A DNA stretch of 64,000 nucleotides from Marinovum algicola (GTDB taxonomy: Bacteria; Pseudomonadota; Alphaproteobacteria; Rhodobacterales; Rhodobacteraceae). Location of the stretch: NCBI RefSeq assembly GCF_900109145.1, contig NZ_FNYY01000007.1, positions 1 through 64,000 on the forward strand, in the 5' to 3' direction. Below the pieces are notes generated by a model. It had not been told where the DNA came from, made no database searches, and was given only the letters and a program-made list of their open reading frames with translations. The translations under genes and the position numbers were made by a program. Below, in pieces: positions 8,461-16,389 of the stretch (position 1 is its first letter; each line of letters begins with the position of its first letter).

Positions 8461-9342
8461 ATGACCAAACCTGTCATCGGGTTCATCGGCCTCGGCCTCA
8501 TGGGCGGCAATATGGTGGAGAACCTTCAGAAGCGGGGCTACGAGCTCATCGTGATGGATCTCAATACCGAGGCCGTGGCAAAATGCCTCGCGCGTGGCAA
8601 GGCGCGCGAGGCGGCCTCGGCCAGGGAACTGGCGGAGGCCAGCGACATCGTGATGCTCTGTCTGACCAAGTCGGACGTGGTCGAAAAGATCGTCTATGCC
8701 GAGGACGGCATCCTTGCCGGCATTCGCGAAGGCGCGGTGCTGATCGATTTCGGCACTTCGATCCCGGCCTCGACCCGCAAGATCGGCGCCGACCTGGCCA
8801 AAAAGGGCGCCGGCATGATCGACGCGCCGCTGGGCCGCACCCCGGCCCATGCCACCGACGGGCTGCTCAATATCATGGCCGCCGGCGACAAGGCGACCTT
8901 TGACAAGGTCAAGCCGGTGCTGGAAGAGCAGGGCGAGAATGTCTTCTACCTGGGCGCGCTCGGGGCCGGTCACACCACCAAGCTGATCAACAATTTCATG
9001 GGCATGACCACGGTCTGCACCATGAGCCAGGCCTTTGCCGTTGCCGACAGGGCGGGTGTCGATCGCCAGCAGCTCTACCACATCATGTCGACCGGCCCGT
9101 CGAATTCGCCGTTCATGGGCTTCTGCAAGAACTATGCCGTGGATGGCGTCAGCGACCTGGGCTTTTCGATCAACAATGCCAACAAGGATCTGGGCTATTT
9201 CCTCGAGATGGCCAAGGATCTGGGCACGCGGGCCGAGATTGCCGAGGGCACCTCGCACAATCTTCAGGCTGCGGTCGACGCCGGCCTGGGCGAGGGCAAT
9301 GTTCCGGAGATCTTCGATTATTTCATGACCCTCGAGCGATGA
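8461..9342 (+). CDS. NAD(P)-dependent beta-hydroxyacid dehydrogenase, probable DEH reductase
   Basis: A 293-residue member of the 3-hydroxyisobutyrate/tartronate-semialdehyde reductase family. The Rossmann motif GFIGLGLMGGNM is at 7-18, the substrate loop around DAPLGRTPAH at 121-130, and the catalytic Lys174 in GAGHTTKLINN. In alginate catabolism, DEH is reduced to 2-keto-3-deoxygluconate; at least one marine reductase (Vibrio splendidus DehR) is, as I recall, of this family, so the assignment is plausible but inferred. The start with a GGAG site seven bases upstream is preferred over an in-frame ATG at 8419 that overlaps the kdgF stop. It is the last gene of the operon before a hairpin cluster. 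Confidence 0.72.
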   Translation: MTKPVIGFIGLGLMGGNMVENLQKRGYELIVMDLNTEAVAKCLARGKAREAASARELAEASDIVMLCLTKSDVVEKIVYAEDGILAGIREGAVLIDFGTSIPASTRKIGADLAKKGAGMIDAPLGRTPAHATDGLLNIMAAGDKATFDKVKPVLEEQGENVFYLGALGAGHTTKLINNFMGMTTVCTMSQAFAVADRAGVDRQQLYHIMSTGPSNSPFMGFCKNYAVDGVSDLGFSINNANKDLGYFLEMAKDLGTRAEIAEGTSHNLQAAVDAGLGEGNVPEIFDYFMTLER

Positions 9343-9349
9343 GGCCTCC

Positions 9350-9425
9350 GGCGGGAAGGCTTGCCTTTCCGCCGCTCGCCGGCGCGCATGGGCCGGCGGC
9401 AACGGCGGCGCCCGCTAGCGCGGGC
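9350..9425. repeat. Hairpin cluster ending the alginate operon
   Basis: The first hairpin is GGCGGGAAGGC-tt-GCCTTTCCGCC (9350-9373, one G-T pair). A GCCGGC-bearing inverted repeat follows at about 9378-9396, then GCCCGC-tagc-GCGGGC at 9410-9425. There is no T-run, so a Rho-dependent or stabilising end is more likely than intrinsic termination. Confidence 0.5.
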
Positions 9426-9495
9426 CAACCGCCACGTTTGAATTGATTCCGCCGCACAAGTCATTATTTAACGGCATGACACGGTGAGACTGGTC

Positions 9496-9501
9496 TATAA
9501 T
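9496..9501 (+). promoter_or_regulatory. Candidate -10 element for the second GntR gene
   Basis: A perfect TATAAT lies about 110 bases before the GntR start; the -35 region is weak, so activation or low activity is possible. Downstream, the inverted repeat CGCGTTT/AAACGCG at 9514-9535 could be an operator. Both are tentative. Confidence 0.3.
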
Positions 9502-9609
9502 GGCAGAATTCCGCGCGTTTTCGACGTGAAACGCGACATTCCGAGGCTCCAGCTTGGCAGCAGCGCTTTCGTAAGGGAATTTGACATATAGACGACGGGG
9601 AGTGACGGC

Positions 9610-10290
9610 ATGCTGAAAACTATGGATACGCCGGTGGCACGGACATCGACCGACATGGTCTTCAATGCGCTCTACGAAGAGATCTCGACGTTGAAGCTCC
9701 TGCCGGGGACCAAGATGTCCGAGGCCGAGGTGGCCAACCGCATGGGCGTGTCGCGGCAGCCGGTGCGCGATGCCTTCAACCGGCTGGGCAACATGGGGCT
9801 GCTGCTGATCCGGCCGCAGCGCGCCACGGTGGTACGCGGTTTCTCGATGGACGAGATCCAGAATTCGCGGTTCATCCGGCTGGCGGTCGAGCTCGAGGTC
9901 ATCCGGGAGGCCTGCGCGGTCTGGGACGCCGAAAAGGCCGGGCTGCTCGAGGCCAGCCTGGCCGAGCAGCGGGCGGTGATCGACGCTGGCCAGAATGACC
10001 GATTTCACGCGATGGACTATGATTTCCACCGACTGATCTGCGAACTCGGCGGCCGGCCGCTGGCCTTCGAGACGATCGAACGATGCAAGCAGACGGTCGA
10101 TCGGCTCTGCGTGCTGAGCTTTGGCCAGGAACGGGCCCTGAGCGATGTTTTTGGCGATCACTGCGATATCGCGCAGGCGCTGGCGGCGCGCGACGAACAG
10201 GCTGTGCGCGATGTCATGCGGCGCCATCTGCGGCGGTTGGACGAGACCGTCACCCAGATCCATTCGGCGCATGCGGATTACTTTGAATAA
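9610..10290 (+). CDS. GntR/FCD-family regulator, paralogue of the one at 6-701
   Basis: A 226-residue FadR-subfamily regulator. Its DNA-binding half is strikingly like the first regulator of this window: both contain VSRQPVRDAF followed by LLLIRPQRAT. The recognition helix (GVSRQPVRDAFNRL) is almost the same, so the two may bind overlapping sites. The effector half diverges more, with the FCD pocket around DYDFHRLICELGG, suggesting different ligands or an activator/repressor pair. It is transcribed with the alginate genes but sits after hairpins and its own -10-like element. Target and ligand are not determinable here. Confidence 0.85.
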   Translation: MLKTMDTPVARTSTDMVFNALYEEISTLKLLPGTKMSEAEVANRMGVSRQPVRDAFNRLGNMGLLLIRPQRATVVRGFSMDEIQNSRFIRLAVELEVIREACAVWDAEKAGLLEASLAEQRAVIDAGQNDRFHAMDYDFHRLICELGGRPLAFETIERCKQTVDRLCVLSFGQERALSDVFGDHCDIAQALAARDEQAVRDVMRRHLRRLDETVTQIHSAHADYFE

Positions 10291-10474
10291 CCGGACCCGA
10301 AAGCGGGCGGGCAGGGGCCGCGCCGCCCCGGCTCACGCAATCGTGGGCGCAATGTGTTTGGCGCAGGCGGCTCCGGTTCTTGGGGGCTGCGCCCAAAGAC
10401 GGTAAACTCGGTCAGGTAATTGTAACGGTTGCCGACAGCGCCCGGCTGCGGGCCTGTCCGACAGGAGAGTTTCC

Positions 10475-10954
10475 ATGCCTCAACTTCCAATCCGACGCCG
10501 ACACCTGATTGCCGCCGGTGGCGCGGCTCTGGCTCTGGGACTGATATCACCCCTGGCCGCGCAGTCGGTCACGCCGACGCGCACGATGCGGGGTGGTGCC
10601 AACAATTACCGCCCCGGCGCGCCGATCGTCGACCGCATCGGCGGCGGCGGCTTCTGGATGAGCGGCACCGTGCGCCGCGCCGGCGACGGCGCGCCGCTTG
10701 CCGGCCAGCGCATCCAGATCTGGGCGCATACCACCGAAGGCCACGAACGCGACCCGCAGAGCCACGGCGCGACGCTGACCGACGAGAACGGCATGTTCCG
10801 GCTGGAGATGCCGCAGATCGTGCCGGCCTTTGGCCAGCCGCATGGCCATTTGGCCTATGACAGCGGCGATTATGAGACGGTGTTTCTGCGCCCGGTGATG
10901 GGCAGCGCGCGCGACACCAGTCTGGAGGCGCATTTCGTCCTGCAACCGGCGTGA
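10475..10954 (+). CDS. Tat-exported intradiol-dioxygenase-like beta-sandwich protein
   Basis: A 159-residue protein with a twin-arginine signal (RRRHLIAAGGAALALGL, cleavage near residue 30), so it should be exported folded, probably with a cofactor. The mature part resembles intradiol ring-cleavage dioxygenases: SGTVRRAGDGAPLAGQRIQ, W83, then TDENGMFRL and an HGH pair (His123, His125) at the place of the iron-binding His-x-His. The two Tyr ligands of true intradiol enzymes are not seen at the expected places (GHERD and VPAFG instead), so ring cleavage is doubtful. It overlaps the following membrane di-heme gene by four bases, which suggests a periplasmic redox pair. Function unknown. Confidence 0.65.
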   Translation: MPQLPIRRRHLIAAGGAALALGLISPLAAQSVTPTRTMRGGANNYRPGAPIVDRIGGGGFWMSGTVRRAGDGAPLAGQRIQIWAHTTEGHERDPQSHGATLTDENGMFRLEMPQIVPAFGQPHGHLAYDSGDYETVFLRPVMGSARDTSLEAHFVLQPA

Positions 10955-11544
10955 GGGGGCCGGGCCGGCTGCCTGCGGCGCTGATCTGGGCGGGGCTCGG
11001 GCTGGCGCTGGGCCTTCCCTTGATCGCGGCGGCGGACAGCCCCTTGCTGGCCTATCGCCGACCGGTCTATATCGCGGCCGGCTTTGCCGGGGTGGTCGGG
11101 CTGATGCTGCTGGCGGTGCAGCCCCTGCTGGCGGCAGGCCTGCTGCCGGGGCTGTCGCCGAGGCAGAGCCGGCGGCTGCACCGGTTTGCGGGTGCGGCGC
11201 TGGTGCTGGCGGTGATCGGACATGTGGTGGGGCTCTGGATCACCAGCCCGCCGGATGTGATCGACGTGCTGCTCCTGCGGTCGCCGACGCCGTTTTCGAT
11301 CTGGGGCGTGCTGGCGATGTGGGCGCTGTTTGCCAGCGCCACGCTGGCCGTGCTGCGCCGCCGCCTGGCCTCTCGGCTCTGGCGCCGGGCGCATCGCGGG
11401 CTGGCGCTGGTGATCGTTGCCGGGACGGTGGCGCATGCGCTTCTGATTCAGGGCACGATGGAGCCGGTGAGCAAGGCCGGTCTCAGCATTCTGGCCGGGC
11501 TTGCGGTGCTCTGGGCCGTGGCGGGGCGAAACTCTGCCCGGTAG
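10951..11544 (+). CDS. Ferric-reductase-like transmembrane di-heme protein
   Basis: A 197-residue integral membrane protein with five or six helices. Two His pairs stand 14 residues apart in facing helices (His77/His91 and His148/His162), the classic ligand pattern for two stacked b-hemes in ferric reductase and NADPH-oxidase-like domains (also YedZ/MsrQ). There is no flavin or NAD domain, as in MsrQ, so an external electron donor is needed. It starts with GTG inside the stop of the Tat-exported gene (GTGA), showing translational coupling. A role in electron transfer across the membrane to or from that partner is inference. Confidence 0.7.
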   Translation: MRGPGRLPAALIWAGLGLALGLPLIAAADSPLLAYRRPVYIAAGFAGVVGLMLLAVQPLLAAGLLPGLSPRQSRRLHRFAGAALVLAVIGHVVGLWITSPPDVIDVLLLRSPTPFSIWGVLAMWALFASATLAVLRRRLASRLWRRAHRGLALVIVAGTVAHALLIQGTMEPVSKAGLSILAGLAVLWAVAGRNSAR

Positions 11545-11652
11545 CCGCCCGGACGTGCAGATCCGCCTTGCACGCTTGGGCGGGGGCGCTTAGAAGACCC
11601 CAGATTTGAAATAGGCGGGCTGGGACTCGCCCTCGAACTTATGGGGAATGGG

Positions 11653-12984
11653 ATGCAGGTCACCGAGACTCTGAACGAAGGTCTGAAGCGCGAATACGCG
11701 ATCACCGTCAGCGCCGCCGAGCTGGAAGAAAAGGTCAACGAAAAGCTGGCCGAAGCCCAGCCCGAGATCGAGATGAAGGGCTTTCGCAAGGGCAAGGTGC
11801 CGATGCCGCTGCTGAAGAAGCAGTTCGGCCAGCGTCTGCTGGGCGAAGCGATGCAGGAAACCATCGACGGCGCGATGAACCAGCATTTCGAAGCCAGCGG
11901 CGACAAGCCGGCGCTTCAGCCCGAGATCAAGATGACCAACGAGGACTGGAAAGAGGGCGACGACGTCAATGTCGAGATGTCCTATGAAAAGCTGCCCGAA
12001 ATCCCCGAGGTCGATCTGAAATCCATCTCGCTCGAGAAGATGACCGCCAAGGCCGGTGACGACGAGGTGGACGAGGCGCTGAAGAACCTCGCCGAGACCG
12101 CGCAGGACTTCAAGGCCCGCGACGAAGGTGCGGCCGCCGCAGACGGTGATCAGGTGGTCTTTGATTTCGTCGGCAAGGTCGACGGCGAAGCCTTCGAAGG
12201 TGGCTCGGCCGAGGATTACCCGCTGGTGCTGGGCTCCGGTTCGTTCATCCCGGGTTTCGAGGAGCAGCTGGTCGGCGCCAAGGCCGGCGAGGAAAAGGAC
12301 GTCACCGTCACTTTCCCCGAGGAATACCAGGCCGAGCATCTGGCCGGCAAGGAAGCGGTTTTCTCTTGCACCATCAAAGAGGTGAAGGAGCCGGTTGCGG
12401 CAGAGCTCGATGACGAACTGGCCAAGAAATTCGGCGCCGAGTCGCTGGATGCGCTGAAAGAGCAGATCCGGGAGCGTCTGGAAGCCGAATACGCCGGTGC
12501 CGCGCGCCAGGTGACCAAGCGGGCGCTGCTCGACAAGCTGGACGAGATGGTGAAATTCGACCTGCCGCCGACGCTGGTGGAGGCCGAGGCCAAACAGATC
12601 GCGCACCAGCTGTGGCACGAGGAAAACCCGGACGTGGAAGGCCACGATCACCCCGAGATCGAGCCGACCGACGAGCACAACAAGCTGGCCGAGCGCCGCG
12701 TGCGCCTGGGGCTTCTGCTGGCCGAACTGGGCCAGAAAGCCGAAGTGCAGGTGTCGGACGCCGAGATGACCCAGGCGATCATGAACCAGGCGCGCCAGTA
12801 CCCCGGTCAGGAACGCCAGTTCTTTGAATTCGTGCAGCAGAACCAGCAGATGCAGCAGCAGATGCGCGCGCCGATCTTTGAAGACAAGGTCGTCGACTAC
12901 ATTCTCGAGCTGGCCGAGGTGACCGAGAAAGAGGTCTCCAAGGAAGAGCTTCAGAAGGCTGTCGAAGAGCTCGACGAAGAATAA
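11653..12984 (+). CDS. tig: Trigger factor
   Basis: A ribosome-associated folding chaperone and peptidyl-prolyl isomerase of 443 residues. The N-terminal ribosome-binding domain has the signature loop [16 protein letters not shown] at about 46-61. An FKBP-type PPIase domain follows (about 155-240; [17 protein letters not shown]), then the long helical C-terminal arms, Gln-rich near [10 protein letters not shown]. The start chosen gives the usual [10 protein letters not shown] beginning, with GGGGAA five bases upstream; an in-frame ATG 12 bases earlier would add MGNG only. A clear terminator follows. It has no operon partner here (clpP is not adjacent). Confidence 0.95.
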   Translation: MQVTETLNEGLKREYAITVSAAELEEKVNEKLAEAQPEIEMKGFRKGKVPMPLLKKQFGQRLLGEAMQETIDGAMNQHFEASGDKPALQPEIKMTNEDWKEGDDVNVEMSYEKLPEIPEVDLKSISLEKMTAKAGDDEVDEALKNLAETAQDFKARDEGAAAADGDQVVFDFVGKVDGEAFEGGSAEDYPLVLGSGSFIPGFEEQLVGAKAGEEKDVTVTFPEEYQAEHLAGKEAVFSCTIKEVKEPVAAELDDELAKKFGAESLDALKEQIRERLEAEYAGAARQVTKRALLDKLDEMVKFDLPPTLVEAEAKQIAHQLWHEENPDVEGHDHPEIEPTDEHNKLAERRVRLGLLLAELGQKAEVQVSDAEMTQAIMNQARQYPGQERQFFEFVQQNQQMQQQMRAPIFEDKVVDYILELAEVTEKEVSKEELQKAVEELDEE

Positions 12985-12985
12985 T

Positions 12986-13042
12986 CAGCACACCTCATGT
13001 GCTGAATTCGGGCCGTTCCCCCTCGGGGGGCGGCCTTTTTTC
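12986..13042 (+). terminator. Intrinsic terminator of tig
   Basis: A small hairpin CAGCACA-cctca-TGTGCTG (12986-13004) is followed by the main terminator: GGCCG/CGGCC arms extended by a TTCCCC:GGGGGG pairing, then TTTTTT (to 13042). Confidence 0.85.
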
Positions 13043-13052
13043 TTGGGTACTA

Positions 13053-13853
13053 TCAGATCTTTTGCGCGATGGCGGTGGCAATGGCCTGATATCCGTAGAG
13101 CCGGCCATCGGCGGCGCGCTGAGCATGTTCGGCGATCAGCGCATCGGCCAGCCCCTGACCGATCAGCCCCCGGGTCACCATGTCGCGGGTGGTGATCTCT
13201 ACCCAGGGCAGCATCTGGGCTTCAGTGATGATGACGCGGCTTTGCACATCGAAATGGTCGAGTCTCAGGCCGGCGTCGGCAATCAGCCCGCGCAGCCGGC
13301 CGACGAGGTGCGGGTCGGTCACATAGGTGCGGACGAATTCCTTGGCACAGCAATCAAGCGGATCATTGGCGGCGCTGGCAAGCGCGGCCTTGGAAAAATC
13401 GACATCTGCCACGACCAGCCAGCCGCCGGTGCGGAGCGCGCGCGCGGCTTCGGCCAAGAGGGTCTCCGGCGCAACGACGTGGGTCAGCACGGTGTGCAGG
13501 ATGGCATTGTCGACGCTGTTGTCGGCGACAGGCAGGGTGGCGCCGTCGGCCTGTTCAAATCTCAGATTGTCGAAGTTGGGCGCGCGGGCCCTTGCCTCTT
13601 TGACAAAGCCTGCCGAGGGTTCGTAGCCGATCACCTGCGCCGGCGCGGCATGTTTGGCGATACGGCGGGTCACCGCGCCGGCCCCGGCGCCGATTTCGAC
13701 GGTCAGGCTGTCCTTGGCGAAATCCAGCCGCGAGAGATAGCCGGCAACGAGCGCCTCCATTGTCGGGTCGCTTTGACGGATTTCCATGGTATCGGCAAAG
13801 ATCTTGATGAATTCGGGCCCCGCGGCATCGACGTTCTGAAACGGATCGGTCAT
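13053..13853 (-). CDS. Class I SAM-dependent methyltransferase
   Basis: A 266-residue Rossmann-fold methyltransferase. Motif I (VEIGAGAGAVTRR) is at 52-64, the acidic end of strand 2 is at YEPSAGFV, motif II is around FEQADGATLPVADNSVDN, and ALRTGGWLVVADVDF forms the strand-5 region (motif III). It belongs to the ubiE-like/type 11 group, whose members act on quinones, small metabolites or natural products. Substrate is unknown. It is convergent with tig and is not obviously in an operon. Confidence 0.8.
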   Translation of the reverse strand: MTDPFQNVDAAGPEFIKIFADTMEIRQSDPTMEALVAGYLSRLDFAKDSLTVEIGAGAGAVTRRIAKHAAPAQVIGYEPSAGFVKEARARAPNFDNLRFEQADGATLPVADNSVDNAILHTVLTHVVAPETLLAEAARALRTGGWLVVADVDFSKAALASAANDPLDCCAKEFVRTYVTDPHLVGRLRGLIADAGLRLDHFDVQSRVIITEAQMLPWVEITTRDMVTRGLIGQGLADALIAEHAQRAADGRLYGYQAIATAIAQKI

Positions 13854-13927
13854 GTCAGTCGCTCCCTGTCACACGCAAGGGCAGTCTACACCGTTTCGGG
13901 ATTTCTCGCGCCGCCGTGTCAGACTTG

Positions 13928-13961
13928 AAAAGGCCGCCTCGGGAGGGAGAGGCGACCTTTC
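13928..13961 (-). terminator. Minus-strand intrinsic terminator
   Basis: Read on the minus strand: GGTCGCCTC, an eight-base loop, GAGGCGGCC and TTTT, with one mismatch in the stem. It ends the 77-residue gene just upstream on that strand, which supports that gene being real. Confidence 0.75.
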
Positions 13962-13992
13962 CATAGGCCGGAGGCATCCGGGGACAAGGAAT

Positions 13993-14226
13993 TTACCGGC
14001 CGTCGTTTCCGAACCGCGTTTTCATGCGCGCGATCGCTTCCGCCACGCGGCGGGTGGTGCTGGCCTCCGCCAGCGCGGCGTTGCGGGCAGCCAGAATGTC
14101 TGCGTGGCTGCGCTCTGCCGCGGAGAGCGGGGCGTCGATCAATCGAAGGACACGGGCCGATGCAAGCGAATAGAAGACCGCGCCGGGTGCCGGGGCGACG
14201 TTCTGAACCAGTCCTTTCTGTGCCAT
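13993..14226 (-). CDS. Small protein of unknown function (77 aa)
   Basis: An unrecognised, mostly alpha-helical small protein. An N-terminal part rich in small residues (VQNVAPAPGAVFYSLASARV) is followed by an Ala/Arg-rich helix (AERSHADILAARNAALAEAS) and a basic tail (ARMKTRFGNDGR). There is no signal peptide or membrane segment. It is bounded by its own terminator downstream, and the upstream gap is AT-richer than its surroundings, as for a promoter. Function cannot be guessed. Confidence 0.6.
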   Translation of the reverse strand: MAQKGLVQNVAPAPGAVFYSLASARVLRLIDAPLSAAERSHADILAARNAALAEASTTRRVAEAIARMKTRFGNDGR

Positions 14227-14386
14227 GGCTGCAATCTTCCGTAATCGTTACTGTATACTTTTACCGGTACTCTTTATGTCGAAGCATCGGCCCGTTTGCC
14301 TTCCTTGGTGTTGTACCGCGTCTGGGCGATACACGGCAAAGCTGCTGGCGGATACGCGGGCCATCCTTTCAGGTATGCCAAATGAC

Positions 14387-14415
14387 AAAAGGCCGTGCGT
14401 CGGGGACGCACGGCC
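14387..14415 (-). terminator. Intrinsic terminator of the rpsF-rpsR-rplI operon
   Basis: On the minus strand, an 11-base perfect stem (GGCCGTGCGTC, loop CCC, GACGCACGGCC) is followed by TTTTGTC. It sits about 30 bases after the rplI stop. Confidence 0.88.
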
Positions 14416-14443
14416 TTCGAAAGTATAGGGATGGACCGGGAAA

Positions 14444-15076
14444 TCAGCCGCGGTCTTCTTCCGGTTGTTCTTCGCCGGAGTCGTCCTGGACCACTTCGGC
14501 CAGATCGTCGTCGTCCGAAGCGGCCGAGCCGATATCGTCGAACAGTTCCGCGATCTCGAATTCGGCGGCGGCTTCTTCTTCCGCGGCCAGTTCCTGGATC
14601 GACTTGCCCGAGGCTTGCAGTTCGGCCTCTTCAGGCGAACGTGCGACGTTGAGGTTGACGGTGGCCATCACCTCGGGGTGCAGGTGCACCTCGATCTCGT
14701 GCAGGCCCAGTTCCTTGATCGGCTGACGGATCAGGATCTGCTTGCGGTCGATCGAGAAGCCCTCTTCGGTGGCCACGTTGGCCGCGTCACGGGTGGTGAC
14801 CGAGCCATAGAGCGAACCGCCGTCGGAGGCCTGGCGAATCACGACGAACTGCTGGCCGTCGAGACGCGATGCCAGAGCTTCGGCTTCTTTCTTGGTTTCC
14901 AGGTTGCGCGCTTCGAGCTGGGCTTTCTGCGCCTCGAATGCCTCGATGTTGGCTTTCGACGCGGTCAGCGCCTTGCCTTGCAGCAGCAGGTAGTTGCGGG
15001 CGAAGCCGGGCTTGACGTCGACGACGTCGCCCATCTGGCCGAGCTTGGCCACGCGTTCGAGAAGGATGACTTGCAT
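14444..15076 (-). CDS. rplI: 50S ribosomal protein L9, long form
   Basis: The large-subunit protein L9. The N-terminal domain begins [20 protein letters not shown] and continues to [16 protein letters not shown] long connecting helix (about 40-75) and the C-terminal rRNA-binding domain (to about 150) follow. The protein then continues to residue 210 with a very acidic tail ([18 protein letters not shown] and more Asp/Glu to the end). Ordinary L9 is about 150 residues; such extensions occur in rhodobacterial L9, as I recall, and have no known function. It is the third gene of the S6-S18-L9 operon. Confidence 0.95.
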   Translation of the reverse strand: MQVILLERVAKLGQMGDVVDVKPGFARNYLLLQGKALTASKANIEAFEAQKAQLEARNLETKKEAEALASRLDGQQFVVIRQASDGGSLYGSVTTRDAANVATEEGFSIDRKQILIRQPIKELGLHEIEVHLHPEVMATVNLNVARSPEEAELQASGKSIQELAAEEEAAAEFEIAELFDDIGSAASDDDDLAEVVQDDSGEEQPEEDRG

Positions 15077-15088
15077 GTGCTTAACTCC

Positions 15089-15316
15089 TTACTTCACAGC
15101 GTAGGGCAGCAGCGCGAGGAAGCGGGCGCGTTTGATGGCGCGGGCCAGTTCACGTTGCTTCTTGGCCGAGACGGCGGTGATCCGGGACGGCACGATCTTG
15201 CCGCGCTCGGAAATGTAGCGCTGAAGAAGGCGGGTGTCCTTGTAGTCGATCTTGGGTGCATTGTCGCCCGAGAAGGGGCAGACCTTGCGGCGGCGGAAAA
15301 ACGGTTTTGCGGCCAT
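15089..15316 (-). CDS. rpsR: 30S ribosomal protein S18
   Basis: A 75-residue small-subunit protein. The typical core [20 protein letters not shown] (about 24-43) continues into [20 protein letters not shown] (about 44-63). S18 pairs with S6 on the platform of the 30S subunit. The gene sits between rpsF and rplI with short gaps, the common bacterial arrangement. Confidence 0.96.
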   Translation of the reverse strand: MAAKPFFRRRKVCPFSGDNAPKIDYKDTRLLQRYISERGKIVPSRITAVSAKKQRELARAIKRARFLALLPYAVK

Positions 15317-15335
15317 GGGTTAGCTCTCCTTCGAC

Positions 15336-15692
15336 TTAGCGGCGTTCACGACGGCGGTCTTCGCGCTCGTCACGTTTCTGCATCTGGATCGACGGACCTT
15401 CCTGGTGCTCGTCGACCTTGATGGTCAGCACGCGCATCACGTCGTCATGCAGGCGCATCAGGCGTTCCATTTCCTGCACGGCGTCCGACGGGGCGTCGGT
15501 GCGCATGTAGGCATAGTGGCCCTTGCGGTTCTTGTTGATCTTGTAGGCCATGGTCTTGACACCCCAGTACTCGGTGTCGACGACCTTGCCGCCGTTGTCG
15601 GACAGGACAGTGCCGAAATGCTCGACGAGGCTTTCGGCCTGCGCGCCGGAGAGATCCTGGCGCGAGATAAAGACATGCTCATAAAGGGGCAT
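15336..15692 (-). CDS. rpsF: 30S ribosomal protein S6
   Basis: A 118-residue small-subunit protein: MPLYEHVFISRQDLSGAQAE, then the ferredoxin-like core with WGVKTMAYKINKNRKGHYAY and the TDAPSDAVQEMERLMRLHDD helix, and a basic tail (DEREDRRRERR). The start with a GGAG site eight bases upstream is chosen; an ORF extension of 22 codons upstream is not S6-like. It is the first gene of the S6-S18-L9 operon, and a promoter candidate lies about 110-135 bases upstream. Confidence 0.96.
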   Translation of the reverse strand: MPLYEHVFISRQDLSGAQAESLVEHFGTVLSDNGGKVVDTEYWGVKTMAYKINKNRKGHYAYMRTDAPSDAVQEMERLMRLHDDVMRVLTIKVDEHQEGPSIQMQKRDEREDRRRERR

Positions 15693-15799
15693 GTGCACTC
15701 CATTTATATCAAGGCGCATTTCAAAGGGCGGGGCCATGTCCTTTCGCCCCCAACCCACGAGAGACTGCGCGGTTCATACGTCTTGCGAAAGGATGGCCC

Positions 15800-15827
15800 G
15801 ATATACAGCCTCGGGCACAAATGGCAA
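15800..15827 (-). promoter_or_regulatory. Candidate sigma-70 promoter of rpsF
   Basis: On the minus strand, TTGCCA (15827-15822), a 16-base spacer, then TATATC (15805-15800). This gives a leader of about 100 bases before rpsF, long enough for autoregulatory folding such as S6:S18 binding. I did not model a structure. Confidence 0.45.
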
Positions 15828-15967
15828 GGGGGCTGGGGGCGGCTGCGGCCCGTTGACGGCCCGTTGACGCCCCGGGGGCGGATCGTTCCGCCTCTTTTCC
15901 CTGTTTGTGCCGCATTCCTGCCGGAATTCGCGCGGAACCTCTCCAATATGCCAATGGGAGAAGCCAG

Positions 15968-16222
15968 ATGACCGTAGCCAGCCTCTTGATGCGCGCCGAC
16001 CCCGAGAGAGAGACCGAAATGAACGCGGACATGATTGCACGGTGGTTTGTCCGACTGGTTGGCCTGTCGCTGGTGGTCGCAAGCCTGGGCATGTGGGTCG
16101 CGCCCAATGCCGCGACGCTGCCGGAACTGATGATGATAAAGCTCTGCGCCTCCTTCTTCTTTGCGTTGACTGGTGGCTATCTGCTGTATTTCGCCCGAAC
16201 GCCAAAGTCTTCGCGCGGCTGA
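15968..16222 (+). CDS. Small two-helix membrane protein of unknown function
   Basis: An 84-residue protein with two hydrophobic helices (RWFVRLVGLSLVVASLGMWV at about 25-44 and MIKLCASFFFALTGGYLLYF at about 55-74) and short polar ends. The start with GGGAGA nine bases upstream is preferred; an alternative ATG at 16019 region (MNADMIARWF) also has an AG-rich site and would shorten the N-terminus to 67 residues. A terminator-like hairpin follows. No family is recognised. Confidence 0.6.
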   Translation: MTVASLLMRADPERETEMNADMIARWFVRLVGLSLVVASLGMWVAPNAATLPELMMIKLCASFFFALTGGYLLYFARTPKSSRG

Positions 16223-16257
16223 GCGGGGCGGCTGGGTCGCACCGCCGAACCGATTCG

Positions 16258-16298
16258 ACCGGCTGTCCGCCTGACTGGCGCGGCCGGTTTTTCTTTTG
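16258..16298 (+). terminator. Probable intrinsic terminator
   Basis: ACCGGC...CGCC and GGCG...GCCGGT arms with small internal mismatches, followed by TTTTCTTTT. It separates the small membrane protein gene from fabD. Confidence 0.65.
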
Positions 16299-16389
16299 AA
16301 TTTCTCCGCACTGCGGCGTGGCATAGACATTGCAGTCGGGTTTCGTGGCGCGTATCCATGGCAAAACGACGCTGCAACAGAGGGATGGT

